Source: Fistularia commersonii (lineage: Eukaryota; Chordata; Actinopteri; Syngnathiformes; Fistulariidae). Taken from it: 64,000 nucleotides of DNA. Under the pieces are notes generated by a model. That model searched no databases. It worked only from the letters and a program-made list of their open reading frames with translations, and was not told the origin of the DNA. A program made the translations under genes and the position numbers. The DNA lies in NCBI GenBank assembly GCA_037954325.1, contig JBBMNZ010000013.1, forward strand, positions 8,986,501-9,050,500, in the 5' to 3' direction. This document shows, piece by piece, positions 50,650 through 61,789 of this stretch (position 1 is its first letter; every line of letters begins with the position of its first letter).

Positions 50650-51803
50650 ATGGACGGACAGACACCAACGACAGACCCTCAGCTCCAGCAGTTCATCGAA
50701 ATCGAGTCACAAAAACAGAGATTTCAGCAGCTGGTGCATCAAATGACAGAGGTTTGCTGGGTAAGAACAACTGTAAGCTAGTTGAGAAGCTCCTGCAATT
50801 TACTGCTTCCAGATATGTTCACGGTCATGTCTGTGAACGTGCTGCATATGCTGTAATAATCGCAGATGTCCTGCGACTTTTTTCCACATCTTTATGCCAA
50901 AATGCGACCTTCATGTCTTTTACGTGTCGTAGCTTTGTTCGACTCGGAGACCTAAACACCAACACTCCGACACCGGCGGACAGATTTACACCCCGTGTTT
51001 TTCCTGTGCTATATAGACACATTTCAGATACCATTTGAACCGCAAGGTCCAAGTGAAAGACATTACCTTGACTTTGCTTGGTGCTAGCCGGACTTGTCAC
51101 ACTGCATTCACTGCACTAAATCGGTGCAGGAACGTAGATCCAGGCAATGATACGGTGAAGGTGAATACGGTCTATGTACTTTACAATTCCTTCAAGAAAT
51201 TGCGTCAAAGAGGAGGAGGTAATCTCTTCATCAGCATTATTTCTGCAATGGTAATTGTTGTACATCGTGCATTTCACTTAAAGTGAAGTTCTGAAATGAT
51301 CAACGACCTTTTCCATAAATACATATATTGCGGCATAGGAAGTTCGACCAAAACGATCAAGAGCACGTTCTCCGCCACTAGGTGACACCAAGAGACAAAA
51401 AAAAAAAAAAACGTTTGTAACTCGTTACAATTTTATCAGCTGTTTGCCTTCTGCTTGCAGACTACAGTTACTACAACTCCTAGGATGTTTGGTCTGAGAG
51501 CATTTAACAGGTGACCGAACATCCATGTGTACATGATAAAAACCTGAAAGAAAGATGTATCCATCTGAGCAGTTCCAGTGTCAGTATTGTGTGTAAGTGC
51601 TGTGGCTAATAATCGTTACTTGATGTGTGTTCTGTTTCCAGGAGAAGTGCATGGACAAACCTGGACCGAAGCTGGACTCGAGGACAGAGATGTGTTTTGT
51701 CAACTGTGTGGAACGATTTATTGATACCAGCCAGTTTATTCTGAACCGCCTGGAACAGACTCAGAGGGGTAGAGGATCTTTCTCTGAGAACATGTCATAC
51801 TAA
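50650..51803 (+). CDS. timm8a: Mitochondrial import inner membrane translocase subunit Tim8 A, complete
   Basis: Small Tim chaperone of the mitochondrial intermembrane space; with Tim13 it escorts hydrophobic precursors to the TIM22 complex. Two exons: 50650-50760 and 51642-51803 (stop TAA 51801-51803), joining in phase 0 to 90 residues (human 97). The twin CX3C motif is complete: CWEKC is built across the exon junction and CFVNC lies in exon 2. The DPQLQ.FIE and QKQRFQQLVHQMTE helix and the ERFIDTSQFILNRLEQTQ helix match the family. The start has A at -3 and G at +4. It follows btk on the same strand, as BTK and TIMM8A do in human Xq22. A longer open frame over exon 1 in another phase (50619-51038) is a shadow. 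Confidence 0.97.
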
Positions 51804-52295
51804 AAAAATGGAAAGGACTATGACTCCCAGAGGCCGTATAGCCATAGCAAGAACATTTGCTCCTGAAACTCATGTGAAGCAGCAACAGAATATGTCGCTT
51901 CTGACACAAGTGCCTCAGATTAACAGCATGCATGTTACCTTCTTCAATTTCTTGCCGTCGTGGTGGGTTTGACCTGCTGTCCGCTTAGCGGAAAACTAAT
52001 TTTGCAAGACTGTGATGTGGTTGGTTGCCAGCCATGAGTCCCTAGTGGTTCATTATTGTCAGAATATAACAATGGAGTTGAGTTAGTCCTAGAAGTCAGC
52101 TCACTGAAAAGATGGGAATATGTTGAATATTAACTGTGTTGAGCAAGAAATATGGAAGGCACCAAAAGTCTGCATGACTTGGAAATTCAGTTTATCTGCT
52201 GTTTCTGAAGGCCACAAAGAACCTTCGACTGATAGAGACAATATCTTGTGTGAAGAAGTGTATTAATGGCTAGTTTTTTTAATCATATATCAACA

Positions 52296-52301
52296 AATAA
52301 A
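52296..52301 (+). terminator. Candidate polyadenylation signal of timm8a
   Basis: AATAAA about 490 bp after the stop codon. A second AATAAA near 52480 is an alternative. Confidence 0.5.
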
Positions 52302-53051
52302 AGACAAAATTGTGAAAAATCTTTGGAAATGTGCAGTCAGATTAGGTACTTATGCTTTACTTAGCAGACACAAGGGAGTTACATCAAAGATGTTATGACT
52401 ACATATGTATATAGCATTAAACAACCTTTGCAATAGCTTTTTTAAATCGTGAGTTTTATAGTAAATTATTCTTAGAAAATAAACCCCACACTAAGATGGA
52501 AGACCAATGATTAACGGTTTATCGGGGTTACACTAAGTAGAAACCTTTTCAAAGGTTACTGTTTTCAGTATCAAAAGGCACATCCTGGTGAATGCAGGCC
52601 AAAGCTCTGTGTTCAGTTAATTATACAATGTACAAATATATAAATACACAACAATAACACAAACTTTTTTCCTGTCAAACTCTCAAGAGAGAATAAGATT
52701 AACAATCATGTAAAACAAAGTACATAATGGAGCAATAATAAAATCAGATAACTACCAGGATCTAAATCTGCATCAGTTTATAAGTGGAGAAACAGAAACA
52801 TAGCAGTTTACTGATCCACATTCCAATATTACTATACATATCCAATATTATTATATCTATCTAATTGAAAACATTGTACATAAGAAATGTTTTGATTTTT
52901 TTTCTCTGTAACAATTGTAGCAAATTGGTTTTAAGGCATTTTTGGCAGCATTGATTTTTAAGCCCTTTAGTAACAATGCTAGAAAGTCCATATCTTATGT
53001 TTTTTGGTGTCTTTTCTGAAAATATTTTGTAAAGTCTCACCCCCCCGAATC

Positions 53052-53057
53052 TTTATT
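53052..53057 (-). terminator. Candidate polyadenylation signal of the NIPA2-like gene
   Basis: AATAAA on the minus strand, about 290 bp beyond the stop codon. It is the nearest clear match in the right direction. Transcripts from timm8a and this gene converge here. Confidence 0.45.
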
Positions 53058-53347
53058 TCATGAACATTTTTGGCTGGTCAGGCTTTTAACGTTTTTCCCA
53101 AAGAATACAGGTATAATAGTATAATATTATTGGGCCTAAATTCCAGTATTGGTTTGTCCTTGGTCTGCAAACAGTGTACGCAATCAAAATGTGATTATGG
53201 CAACAGTTTGCTTTTCTATTAAGGAAACTGTATCCAGTGCATTTACATTAGCTAAGGCAGTCTTGCATTTCTGATCAAGAAAACTTGTCACATTGTAAAA
53301 TTGTGATGTGCCCTCGGACTTTCCGTTACATAAAATAACAATGGCAT

Positions 53348-56300
53348 TCAAGAATCCCTCTGATGATGTAAACTCCATCCGCCCTTTGAGGTTCCATCTC
53401 TGGGCAACTTCATATCACCCTCTACATGGCCGTCTTGGCTGGGAAGAGCCACATAAGGCTGATTACCCCAAGCAAGGTCTTGAGGACCTTTTCTTAGATA
53501 AAGGGGCAGAGAATCCCAACTAAAGATAATGTCCTTGAAGGCATGGAGGAGGAAGATACCCAAAATAATGGTGAGGAATCCACTAATCGTTCCCACCACA
53601 CCATCAATGCTCATACTCAACCATTCCTGGAATAGTATAGCTGAGCAGGCCATCACAGATGTGGTGAAGAAGACATAATAGATGGGCGTGACTATGGAAG
53701 TATTAAAGATATCAAGCGCTTTGTTGAGGTAATTGATCTGAATGCTAACACAGATTACCAGACAGATGACTAAAGACCAGAACAGGGGCTCCTTCAGCAC
53801 TGCTGTCCCAGCAAACAGCTCCTTAATGCCAATGCCCAGGCCCTTGACACAAGACACAGAGAGGGAGCCAATCACAGAGCAGATCAGGATGTAGACCAGC
53901 ACATTCTTCTGTCCAAACCGTGGAGCCACAGCAAAGATAAGAACCAGGCTGCTTCCCACAATGCACACAGCAAACACAATGAAACCTAGTGGGGAGCATT
54001 CAAAAATGAGTTAGTACCCTGACAAAAATAATTCCAACACGTATCAAGCATTTTTTTCCTCAATAGCATGGTTAATCACATGGGTCTGGGCCTACCAGGG
54101 TCTGTGAGCTTTTCAGCCATGGCACTGAGGGATGCAACCTCTTCCTCCTGTGGTGCGTGAATCACCATCACCGTGGAGCCCAAAACACACAGCAAACAGC
54201 CAATCTTCCCATGGACATTCAACCTCTCATTCAGGAAGTAAGAGGAGAGAACAGCACTGGAAAAAGCAAGGCAAAAAAGAACAAAAAGTTTGAACTGCAC
54301 ATTTCATTTGGTCCATGGTAAAGATACAACATGTTAAGAGAGGGAGAAATTAAGGGTAAGAGAAGTATCGTGATGCAACCATTTTCTCTTTTAAAAGTTA
54401 TAATGTCAATAATATAATGTTTCTATTATCCATTCAAAGGAAAATTATTTGTCTTTTACTCAAGTATCACATCCTGCATTAACATCTGTAAATACCATTG
54501 AACCATGGTTTGACATGAGATTTGATTTGACATTAATTGAAAATATAAATATTGGAAAATATAGACAACCACACGATTCATCAAAGTGAGGAAAAGCCTC
54601 ACAAGGTATATTTCCTGGTTCATACAGATATTTGAATCTAAATACTGTTAAATTAAACTTGCAAAAACAAGTACCTAACAAGAACACTCAATGCACCCAG
54701 GGGAGTCACAAGTGTTGCTGGTGCAAAAGCATATGCAGCAAAGTTTGCGGCCTCTCCAGCTCCCACTGCAACATAAAAGACAAGAATGCATATGCTTAAA
54801 GCTTTCAGCTGCTTGGGATTGTGTGTATTTTCAAACAAACACACTCTGAAAAGAATCAAAGACATATTGCAGAGCTGTAAAAGATCTATTCAAAATACCA
54901 AAGTCAATACACTAGTATAATTATGATTCATGTGTTAATTTTAGATGGATCATGACATTCATTCATGAGATTTTAACAGGAAAATAGGATGATTTTAGAA
55001 AAGGCTTCAAGATACAACCATCCTTCATCTTTGACATTTATTTTTCAAAAATGAAATTTAAGTCAGCAACTAAGGGTTTTCCAGGTCTTCCAAGATTTGT
55101 TTTCATTCAACCCACATGTGCAAATGTGCTCTTTGCAGGAATGAAAACTTCAAAGATACAGCGTGGGTGCTGCATGAACTGCTCCATCATAAGCAAAAAT
55201 GCCAAACCCACAAGACTCATTTCCCCCTTGAAAACAAAGGGCACAATGTTCATGGACTTGTCCATCTGGTAGTGTAACTAAATCAAAAAATTGAATACAG
55301 CTGACTGTGTGAAGGAATGGTATTAAAGGTTTACTTACTTGAAATCAGTCCTGCCCACCACAGCCATTCTTTCAGGTAAGCATAGCCACCTTGGCCTGTT
55401 GAATACAGAAGAGGACACAAAAATGGCATTAAAGAAGTCATTTTAGATGAATGATGAATTGATTATTTGGCTGATATAAGAATAATAACTCAGCCAAGAG
55501 CAAATGTTGAGATGGAATTTTGGTTGATCTTGTTTTGTTTTTATTGTTAATATTTCAACCTTTAATATCAGAGGGGGAAAAAAATGAAACATCCAAGATG
55601 ACAATTTAGACTTTCTATTTTGGCTTCTTATGATAATATACCGAACCCCAGGACAATCTAAAGACAGTTATCCAATGATCACAAACGACACAAGTCGCCT
55701 TTTGCACCCACAATAGGGAGTTTCATTGAGTGTTAATAATCCTCACCAAAACAATCTTCTCTACAAATTGGCTGAATATTTACTTAATCTATTTTCAGTA
55801 GTAACTAGAGCCAAGCCAGTGTCTTTTTAATACGGTCCCAAGCCTGGATAAATGCAGGGAGTTTCAGCGGGCATCCAGCATAAAATATGTGCCAAAACTA
55901 AATATGTGAATCGATCTTATGACTTTCATACCAGATTGGTCAAGGCCCGGGTTAACAACGGCCTCCGCTTGTGCTGATAACCTGCAGAGTACCAGTAGAA
56001 ATTGGGCTACTGTGGGTCAACAAGAAGAGGAGGGTGCGTTCAGAAGCAGAGAGATAAGAGGAAAGGCAAGAGTCTGGGACTGAGAGTAGGGACTTTGAAT
56101 ATTGGGACAATAACAGGAAAAGTGAGAATTGACTGACATGATACAGTGAAGGAGGGATGATGTATCCTGTGTCCAGGACACCAGGTGGAAACGTGGCAAG
56201 GCTAGAAGCTTAGGAGCAAGTTCTAAGGTGTACTATCACGGTATTGATAGGAAGCCAAATGGAGTAGGGGGTTATCTTGAGGAGAAATTTATTAGGACTG

Positions 56301-57802
56301 TTCTGATGGTAAAAAGAGTATCAGACAGACTGATGAGTCTGTACCTAAAAATTGAAGGTGTGATGTTCAGTGTTTCTAATGGCCATTTCCCACAGGTGGG
56401 ATGTTAGTAAGAGGAGAAGGAAAAATTCTGGAATGAGTTAGCTGAAGTGATGCTGATTATTTCCAGAGGTAAGACAGTTATAACTGTTGCAGATTTTAAT
56501 GGACATGTTGGTGCTGGCAATAGAGATGATGAAGTGGTGGGCAGGTTTGGTGTCCTGGACAGGAACACAGAGGAGTAGATGTTGGTAGACTTTGCAAAAA
56601 GGCTGGGCAAGGAGAAGTTGGAGGTGGCAAAGGCCAAACAAAGGGCATATTATGACTTGTATGCTAGGACAGTAAGCAAGGAGAGAATGATTTATACAAG
56701 TTTGCAAAACAGTGAGACAGAGATGTGAAGGACATACAGCAGTCGATTAAGGATAGAGAAGGAAATGGGAAATGTTTTGAAGAGCTGAAGAATGAGGAAA
56801 ATGAATGCAAGGGAAGGGTAGAAGAGGTGACTCTTGTTGACAACCAAGTAGCAGACATTAGTACAGGTGAAGGGAGGAAGACATTGAGGAGGATGAAGAG
56901 TGAAAAGGCAGTTGGTCCTGATAATATACCATTGGAGGTATAGATGTGTCTGGGAGAGACAGACTTTCTGGTTACAATATTCAACAGGATCTTAAGAGAG
57001 AGAGAAGATGTGCAATGAAGGGAGAAGTGTGATGGTGCCCATTTTTTATGAATAAGGGAGATGTGCAGAATTCAGTAACTATAGAGGAATAATGTTGATG
57101 AGCTATACCATGTAGGTATGGGTACAATGAGTACATGAGTACATGAGTGTGAGAGAAGAGGATACAGAGAATAGGATCAGATTAAGGAAGTTGATTCAAT
57201 CTGGCAACATTATAGGGAACAATGGAAAGAAAACGAGGTTTCAGTGATAAATTATATTTATAGCCTTTTGTCACAGTTATGCAATACTCAAAAACACGTT
57301 TGAGTGATAATAATGTATCCTATAAGCAGTGTGTCGATGTCTGTCAAGGAGCAATTTAGCATCCAACAGTATGCAGGCTGCAAAAGACAAAAATTACTTT
57401 CCGCAGACATTTGTATTTACTTTAACATCAGGGGCCACAGTTTATACTTTTGTCTTTTTAAAGTCATACCTTTGCCCAAATCACCCCACTGCGGTGCATT
57501 TCTCGGTATTATTCCTTTCAATACTCTTTTGTTATTTTGCTCTACTTTCACTGGAATGACTTATGTGTTGACAGAGAATGCACCATCACCGAATTAAAGT
57601 GAATAAACTGCTACCAGTGTTGGATGCCAACCTCTTCCATCAATGTTAAAGTTCAATTGTCAAATTTACCTGCTCGTATCGACCCCTTGCTGGCCAAACG
57701 CAGAAGACCCTTCTTTTTCAGGATGAAACTTGCGCCGATAAAAACGCTGGAGGTAACAGCGAGGGAGAGCCCAATGTAGAAGTCCATACGGTTCACTTCC
57801 AT
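53348..57802 (-). CDS. nipa2: NIPA2-like magnesium transporter, complete
   Basis: Multi-pass membrane protein of the NIPA family (drug/metabolite transporter fold), linked to Mg2+ uptake. Coding exons on the minus strand: 57670-57802, 55339-55395, 54675-54765, 54096-54256 and 53348-53985. All junctions are GT-AG and phases join to 359 residues, essentially the NIPA2 length (360). Family segments in order: DFYIGL, ASFILKKKGLLRLA.KGS, YLKEWLWWAGL, NFAAYAFAPATLVTPLGALS, SSYFLNERLNVHGKIGCLL, CSVIGS.SVSCVKGLGI, INYLNKALDIFNTSIVTP and the FLLHAFKD tail. These match NIPA2 rather than NIPA1. Which teleost paralog this is cannot be decided, so the symbol is family-level. Methionine 6 is an alternative start. 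It is head-to-head with mars2. A decayed RTE LINE (55935-57235) sits inside intron 1 of the coding part on the opposite strand. Confidence 0.93.
55935..57235 (+). mobile_element. RTE-type LINE with both ends kept and the middle deleted
   Basis: It starts with 'aaggcccgggttaacaacgg', the 5' region of the family. Remnants of the endonuclease follow (words for VSRTPG, RKPNGVGGYLEEKF and the DFNGHVGAGN motif region), with stops and frameshifts. Next is a linker frame (EGRVEEVTLVDNQVADIS, RMKSEKAVGPDNIP) that normally precedes the reverse transcriptase. At about 57060-57210 it jumps to the 3' end (ENRIRLRKLIQSG). The RT catalytic core is missing. Length is about 1.3 kb. It lies antisense within an intron of the NIPA2-like gene. 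Confidence 0.85.
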
Positions 57803-58044
57803 CTACAGGAGTAAAAACTACTAAGTTACCTTTCCGTGGATTCTACTTTCACGAAACTTTTGCCCATTTCTCTTCCGAGCTTGAGCGAAAAATCAACCCA
57901 TGTACTATCACATGACAGGCTGCCCTCCCTTCAAGTAACTCACGCACCGCAACTAGCTTTTAAAAGAGGGTCTAGAAATTCAGCGAGTAAGAAAACAGAA
58001 TACGTAACGACAAAATGTTACCTATAAATGTCATTAATATTTAC

Positions 58045-58110
58045 CTCGGTTGTCACGTCAACTCCATTCGACACCGTTAACAGAGGGCGGACTGCGATGT
58101 ACCGTGGGTG
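58045..58110 (-). other. Probable 5' UTR exon of the NIPA2-like gene
   Basis: The coding start codon follows directly on an acceptor (ctgtag on minus, 57803-57808), so an upstream non-coding exon is needed. On the minus strand the sequence ending gacaaccgag followed by gtaaat gives a good donor at 58045/58044. The exon's outer limit is a guess. Confidence 0.55.
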
Positions 58111-58764
58111 TAACGTCGAGTCCGGAATTTGCCATGTCACGTGATCACTAAGGGGTTCTCGAGCTAGCCTTAGCTCAGTGTGGGCTAATTAGGTGCTATT
58201 TGAAACGGAATGTTCTGGTTTTAAAGTGTAGATAAAATGCGTACCCAAGACCGACACATTGTTTTTGGGTTGTATTTTTTAAAATTCCAAACAGATCACA
58301 TTATGTGCAGGTCATAAAGCTGTCACACTCAGCGTTTGTGATGTTTCCCACTGCGCATAGACCTGTGAACGCAGCATCAAGTTTTCCCATCCGTCCCAGC
58401 TGTTCGTGAACGTTTCAGGGTCGATGTTTGGTGGTTACTTCGATTTGATTGGTGCTTTGTTTTTGTGACGCTCGATGCAGCTATTTGATTGGACTAATTT
58501 CTGTTTTCTTTGTATAAACCGGAAGTAACCCCAACCTTGACAAGCAGGTAACTCCACATGCTACTGGGAAAGAGACAGCTATAAAAAACAAGAATTGTTA
58601 CCACCCTAGCTGCAGTTCACCAACTAATTTTCCGCTTTTGATTTTAAAAATCGGTTAATTCGCCGTTGTTCCTACTACCATTTTAACCAGTGATTAGCTT
58701 TTGTTAAACCGTGGAGTTACTATTCTCTCTGGGGCTGAAATCGTTTCTTTGATGTCATCCAGTA
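58110..58764. promoter_or_regulatory. Shared head-to-head promoter region, NIPA2-like and mars2
   Basis: About 650 bp separates the NIPA2-like 5' UTR exon from the mars2 start codon. It includes TCACGTGA (58137-58144), an E-box within gtcacgtgat, close to the CLEAR and USF consensus, and CCGGAAGT (58519-58526), a perfect ETS/GABP core typical of nuclear genes for mitochondrial proteins. Neither has been tested. A TATA-like tataaa occurs at about 58513 and again near 58580. Confidence 0.55.
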
Positions 58765-61492
58765 ATGAGGACCAGTTTTCTCTGCAGGGCTGTTCACAGA
58801 ATGACACGATGCTCATCTTTATTACTAAATTCATGTCTCAGGAGACACCATGGGCTCCCTGTTTTCAGACATAAAAGCACAACTGTGAACGACCGGAGCT
58901 ACTACATAACCACTCCCATCTTTTATGTGAATGCGTCGCCTCACATCGGCCACTTGTATTCAGCAGTATTAGCAGACTGTTCGCACAGGTATAAGCTGCT
59001 GCAGGGATTCAACTCCAAATTCGCAACAGGTAAACAATTCACGCAAAATGCACATTCATGTCAACTGTTTTGACGCATTGCCTCGATTGTTTAATTGGAC
59101 GGAGATTTTGACTCAGTACCTGTGACATCACAAACAGGTGATTCAGCTTGACTCCTTAAGTCACGTTGAACCTTTCCTCTTACATCAAGTTTTAACATAT
59201 ATGTGTTGCTTTTATTTGATGTTGTTTTTTTCCATTGTGCAAGATGTAGCTTTTTTTTAATTTATCCAGAGAACAGTCAAAATTTTTTTATTGCCTCTCA
59301 ATTATTTTTTCTTCTTTCTTTGTTTTTATGCCGATGGTCACTGGTAAGATACCCTGGCACGTTAAATATTAATATTCAGAATGACAAAAGATGAACCTTC
59401 CCTATTCCAGTCGCTCTTAAACATACCTGCCTTCAGTAGGTACTTCTTTGCTTCCAATTGCAAACATTCTTCCAGCAGGAATACAGAATACAAGGTAATG
59501 GTTGAGCCAAAGCCAAACACTTGTGTAATGATTTTTATTTTTGTAATTTGAAAATTAATGTTAGTCTGTAGGTAAGCCTAATGTAATGTTTCAATAAGGA
59601 ATTTCACATGACAACCATTTGGTTGTTTCAACCTATATTCCAATTGGCACTTCAATTTTATCTTGAATATCAGGAACGGACGAGCATGGATTGAAAATTC
59701 AACAAGCTGCCGAACTGGCAGAAAAACATCCCCTGATTTTCTGCACTGATGTATCTGAGAGATTCCGGCATCTCTTCAGCTGCTGCAATGTGTCCTTTAC
59801 GGACTTCATAAGAACCACAGAGCAGAGACACCAGCAGGCGGTGGAGCACTTCTGGTCAGTCTTGTGGAACAAAGGGCTAATCTACAAGGGGAGCTATGAA
59901 GGTTGGTACTCCACGCAAGACGAGAGCTTCCTCACACCGTCACAGGTTGGCGATGCTGTGGACTCAACAGGCAAGGAGATCAAGGTGTCAATGGAGAGCC
60001 GCCATAAGGTACTCTAATAAGTCACTTGAATGTGATGACTATGACGATTCAAGTTGCAGTCAACTCAGTATTTTATTCACCATAACTTACAACTCTTGTA
60101 ATTCAATATACTCTTGCTATAGTTCATCAAAATACATGACCTCAGGTTAGGTTTATTCTTTATTATGCATGTAACAGTTCCTTTTAAATTATAGCCAATC
60201 TTTACCACCCCCCAAGAGTGGAATTCCAGTCTATTTATCTTTTAGCCTGTAAATCTCATGATATCTCTACATTAAATGCTTTTATTTTATTCTATTCTTA
60301 TTTTGTCTGGCAGGTAGAATGGCTGAAAGAGGAGAACTACATGTTTCGTTTGTCCACCTTCCGGTCTCAGCTACTCGACTGGCTCAAAGGAAACCCCAAG
60401 GCCATTCAGCCTAATCATTTCCATGAGACTGTGCTTCAGTGGCTGCAGGAGGACCTTCCCGATCTCTCTGTCTCCCGGCCAAGGAGCCGCCTTAAGTGGG
60501 GGATCCCTGTCCCTGGAGATCCTGAACACACCATATATGTGTGGCTAGATGCTTTGGTGAACTACCTCACTGTGGCTGGCTATCCAGATGAACATGAGCA
60601 ATGGTGGAATGTTGTCCACCACATTGTGGGAAAAGACATCTTAAAATTCCATGCCATCTACTGGCCTTCCTTTCTTCTTGGGACCGGACTGCAACTTCCA
60701 CAGGCGATCCATGTGCACTCTCACTGGACAGTGGCTGGAAGAAAGATGTCCAAAAGTTTGGGTAATGTAGTGAATCCTCTTGAACGTTCACAGATGTTCA
60801 CCACGGATGGAATTAGGTATTTCCTTCTGCGTCAGGGGGTTCCAGACTCTGACTGTGATTACACTGATGAAAAAGTTATCAAGATACTTAACGCAGAACT
60901 GGCTGATTCTCTGGGTGGTCTACTGAACCGCTGCACAGCCCCTGCTCTGAACCCTACCCAGGTATATCCCTCTTTCTGTGCTCAGTGCTTCCCTGTTGAA
61001 CACCGTGGCCTTAACAGCAGGGCAGTGGTTGAGGACTATCGCATGCTGGAAGCTGTTAGGGGTCTCCCAGCTGTGGTCGAGCAGCACTATGAGAGCCTGC
61101 ATGTGTACAAAGCTTTGGAAGCTATTACCGCCTGTGTGAGGCAAACCAATGGGTTTATTCAGCGGCATACACCTTGGAAGTTGGATAGAGCAGACAGTGA
61201 AGGCCAGCGCTGGCTAGACACAATCATTCACGTCTCACTTGAGTGCCTCAGGATGTACGGTACGCTACTCCAGCCAGTGGTGCCAGAAGTATCTGACAAG
61301 TTGCTGTCCAGACTCGGGGTGCAACCAAATGAGAGGAGCTGGGATGCTCTGAATTTCCTGCCAAGGTATCAGGGAATGGTCTGTCCCTTTGAAGGGAGAG
61401 CATTAGGGAATGACTTTGGTGTGCTTTTTAGTCGTTTGGAGAGACCAATTATCAGTAATCAAAAACTAAAGAAATCAAAAAAACACAAGTAA
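58765..61492 (+). CDS. mars2: Methionyl-tRNA synthetase, mitochondrial, complete
   Basis: Charges mitochondrial tRNA-Met in the matrix. Exons 58765-59029, 59674-60008 and 60314-61492 (stop TAA 61490-61492) join to 592 residues (human 593). Residues 1 to about 40 are rich in Arg, Leu and Ser with few acids, as expected of a mitochondrial targeting peptide. The class I catalytic domain starts at about 45 (YYITTPIFYVN), with HIGH at 60-63, ATGTDEHGLK across the first junction and KMSKS at 344-348. An anticodon-binding alpha-helical domain follows (KALEAI, NGFIQRHTPWKL, LLQPVVPEVSDKLL). The cytosolic enzyme's extra C-terminal domains are absent, so this is the mitochondrial type. No lesions seen. 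The human orthologue is known as an intronless gene; this one has two introns with GT-AG ends. Confidence 0.97.
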
Positions 61493-61759
61493 AGCAATTA
61501 AGATTTAGAAGCAATATACAAAGATTTGGTGTTAGCTCTTCTGTAGCCTGTGTAGCTTGTAATCATCCTCAGTGGATTGCGGTTAGAACGAATGCTTTAC
61601 AAAGATATTTCATCTGTCAACAGGAAGTTCAACTTCATCATGTCTTACCACAAGCCAGAAAATGATTTATCTAAAGAATCTTAAACTTATCATTATGCTT
61701 AGCAAATGCTTAACTCAAATGTGTATAACCGGTCAGTAATTTTTCAGACCAAAGATTTT

Positions 61760-61765
61760 AATAAA
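61760..61765 (+). terminator. Polyadenylation signal of mars2
   Basis: AATAAA 268 bp after the stop, followed by a gt-rich stretch (ggtattgtgctggctgg) within 30 bp, a normal cleavage-site arrangement. Confidence 0.65.
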
Positions 61766-61789
61766 TGCATATACTATTGAGGTATTGTG

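Noticed and set aside
50619..51100. Open frames of 139 and 91 codons around timm8a exon 1
   Set aside because: Other-frame and antisense reads with no family features; the true exon is in a different phase.
53348..57802. NIPA1
   Set aside because: Segments such as LKKKGLLRLA, NFAAYAFAPATLVTP and the 359-residue length fit NIPA2, not NIPA1.
60567..60791. Minus-strand open frames inside mars2 exon 3
   Set aside because: Antisense shadows of a strongly conserved coding exon.
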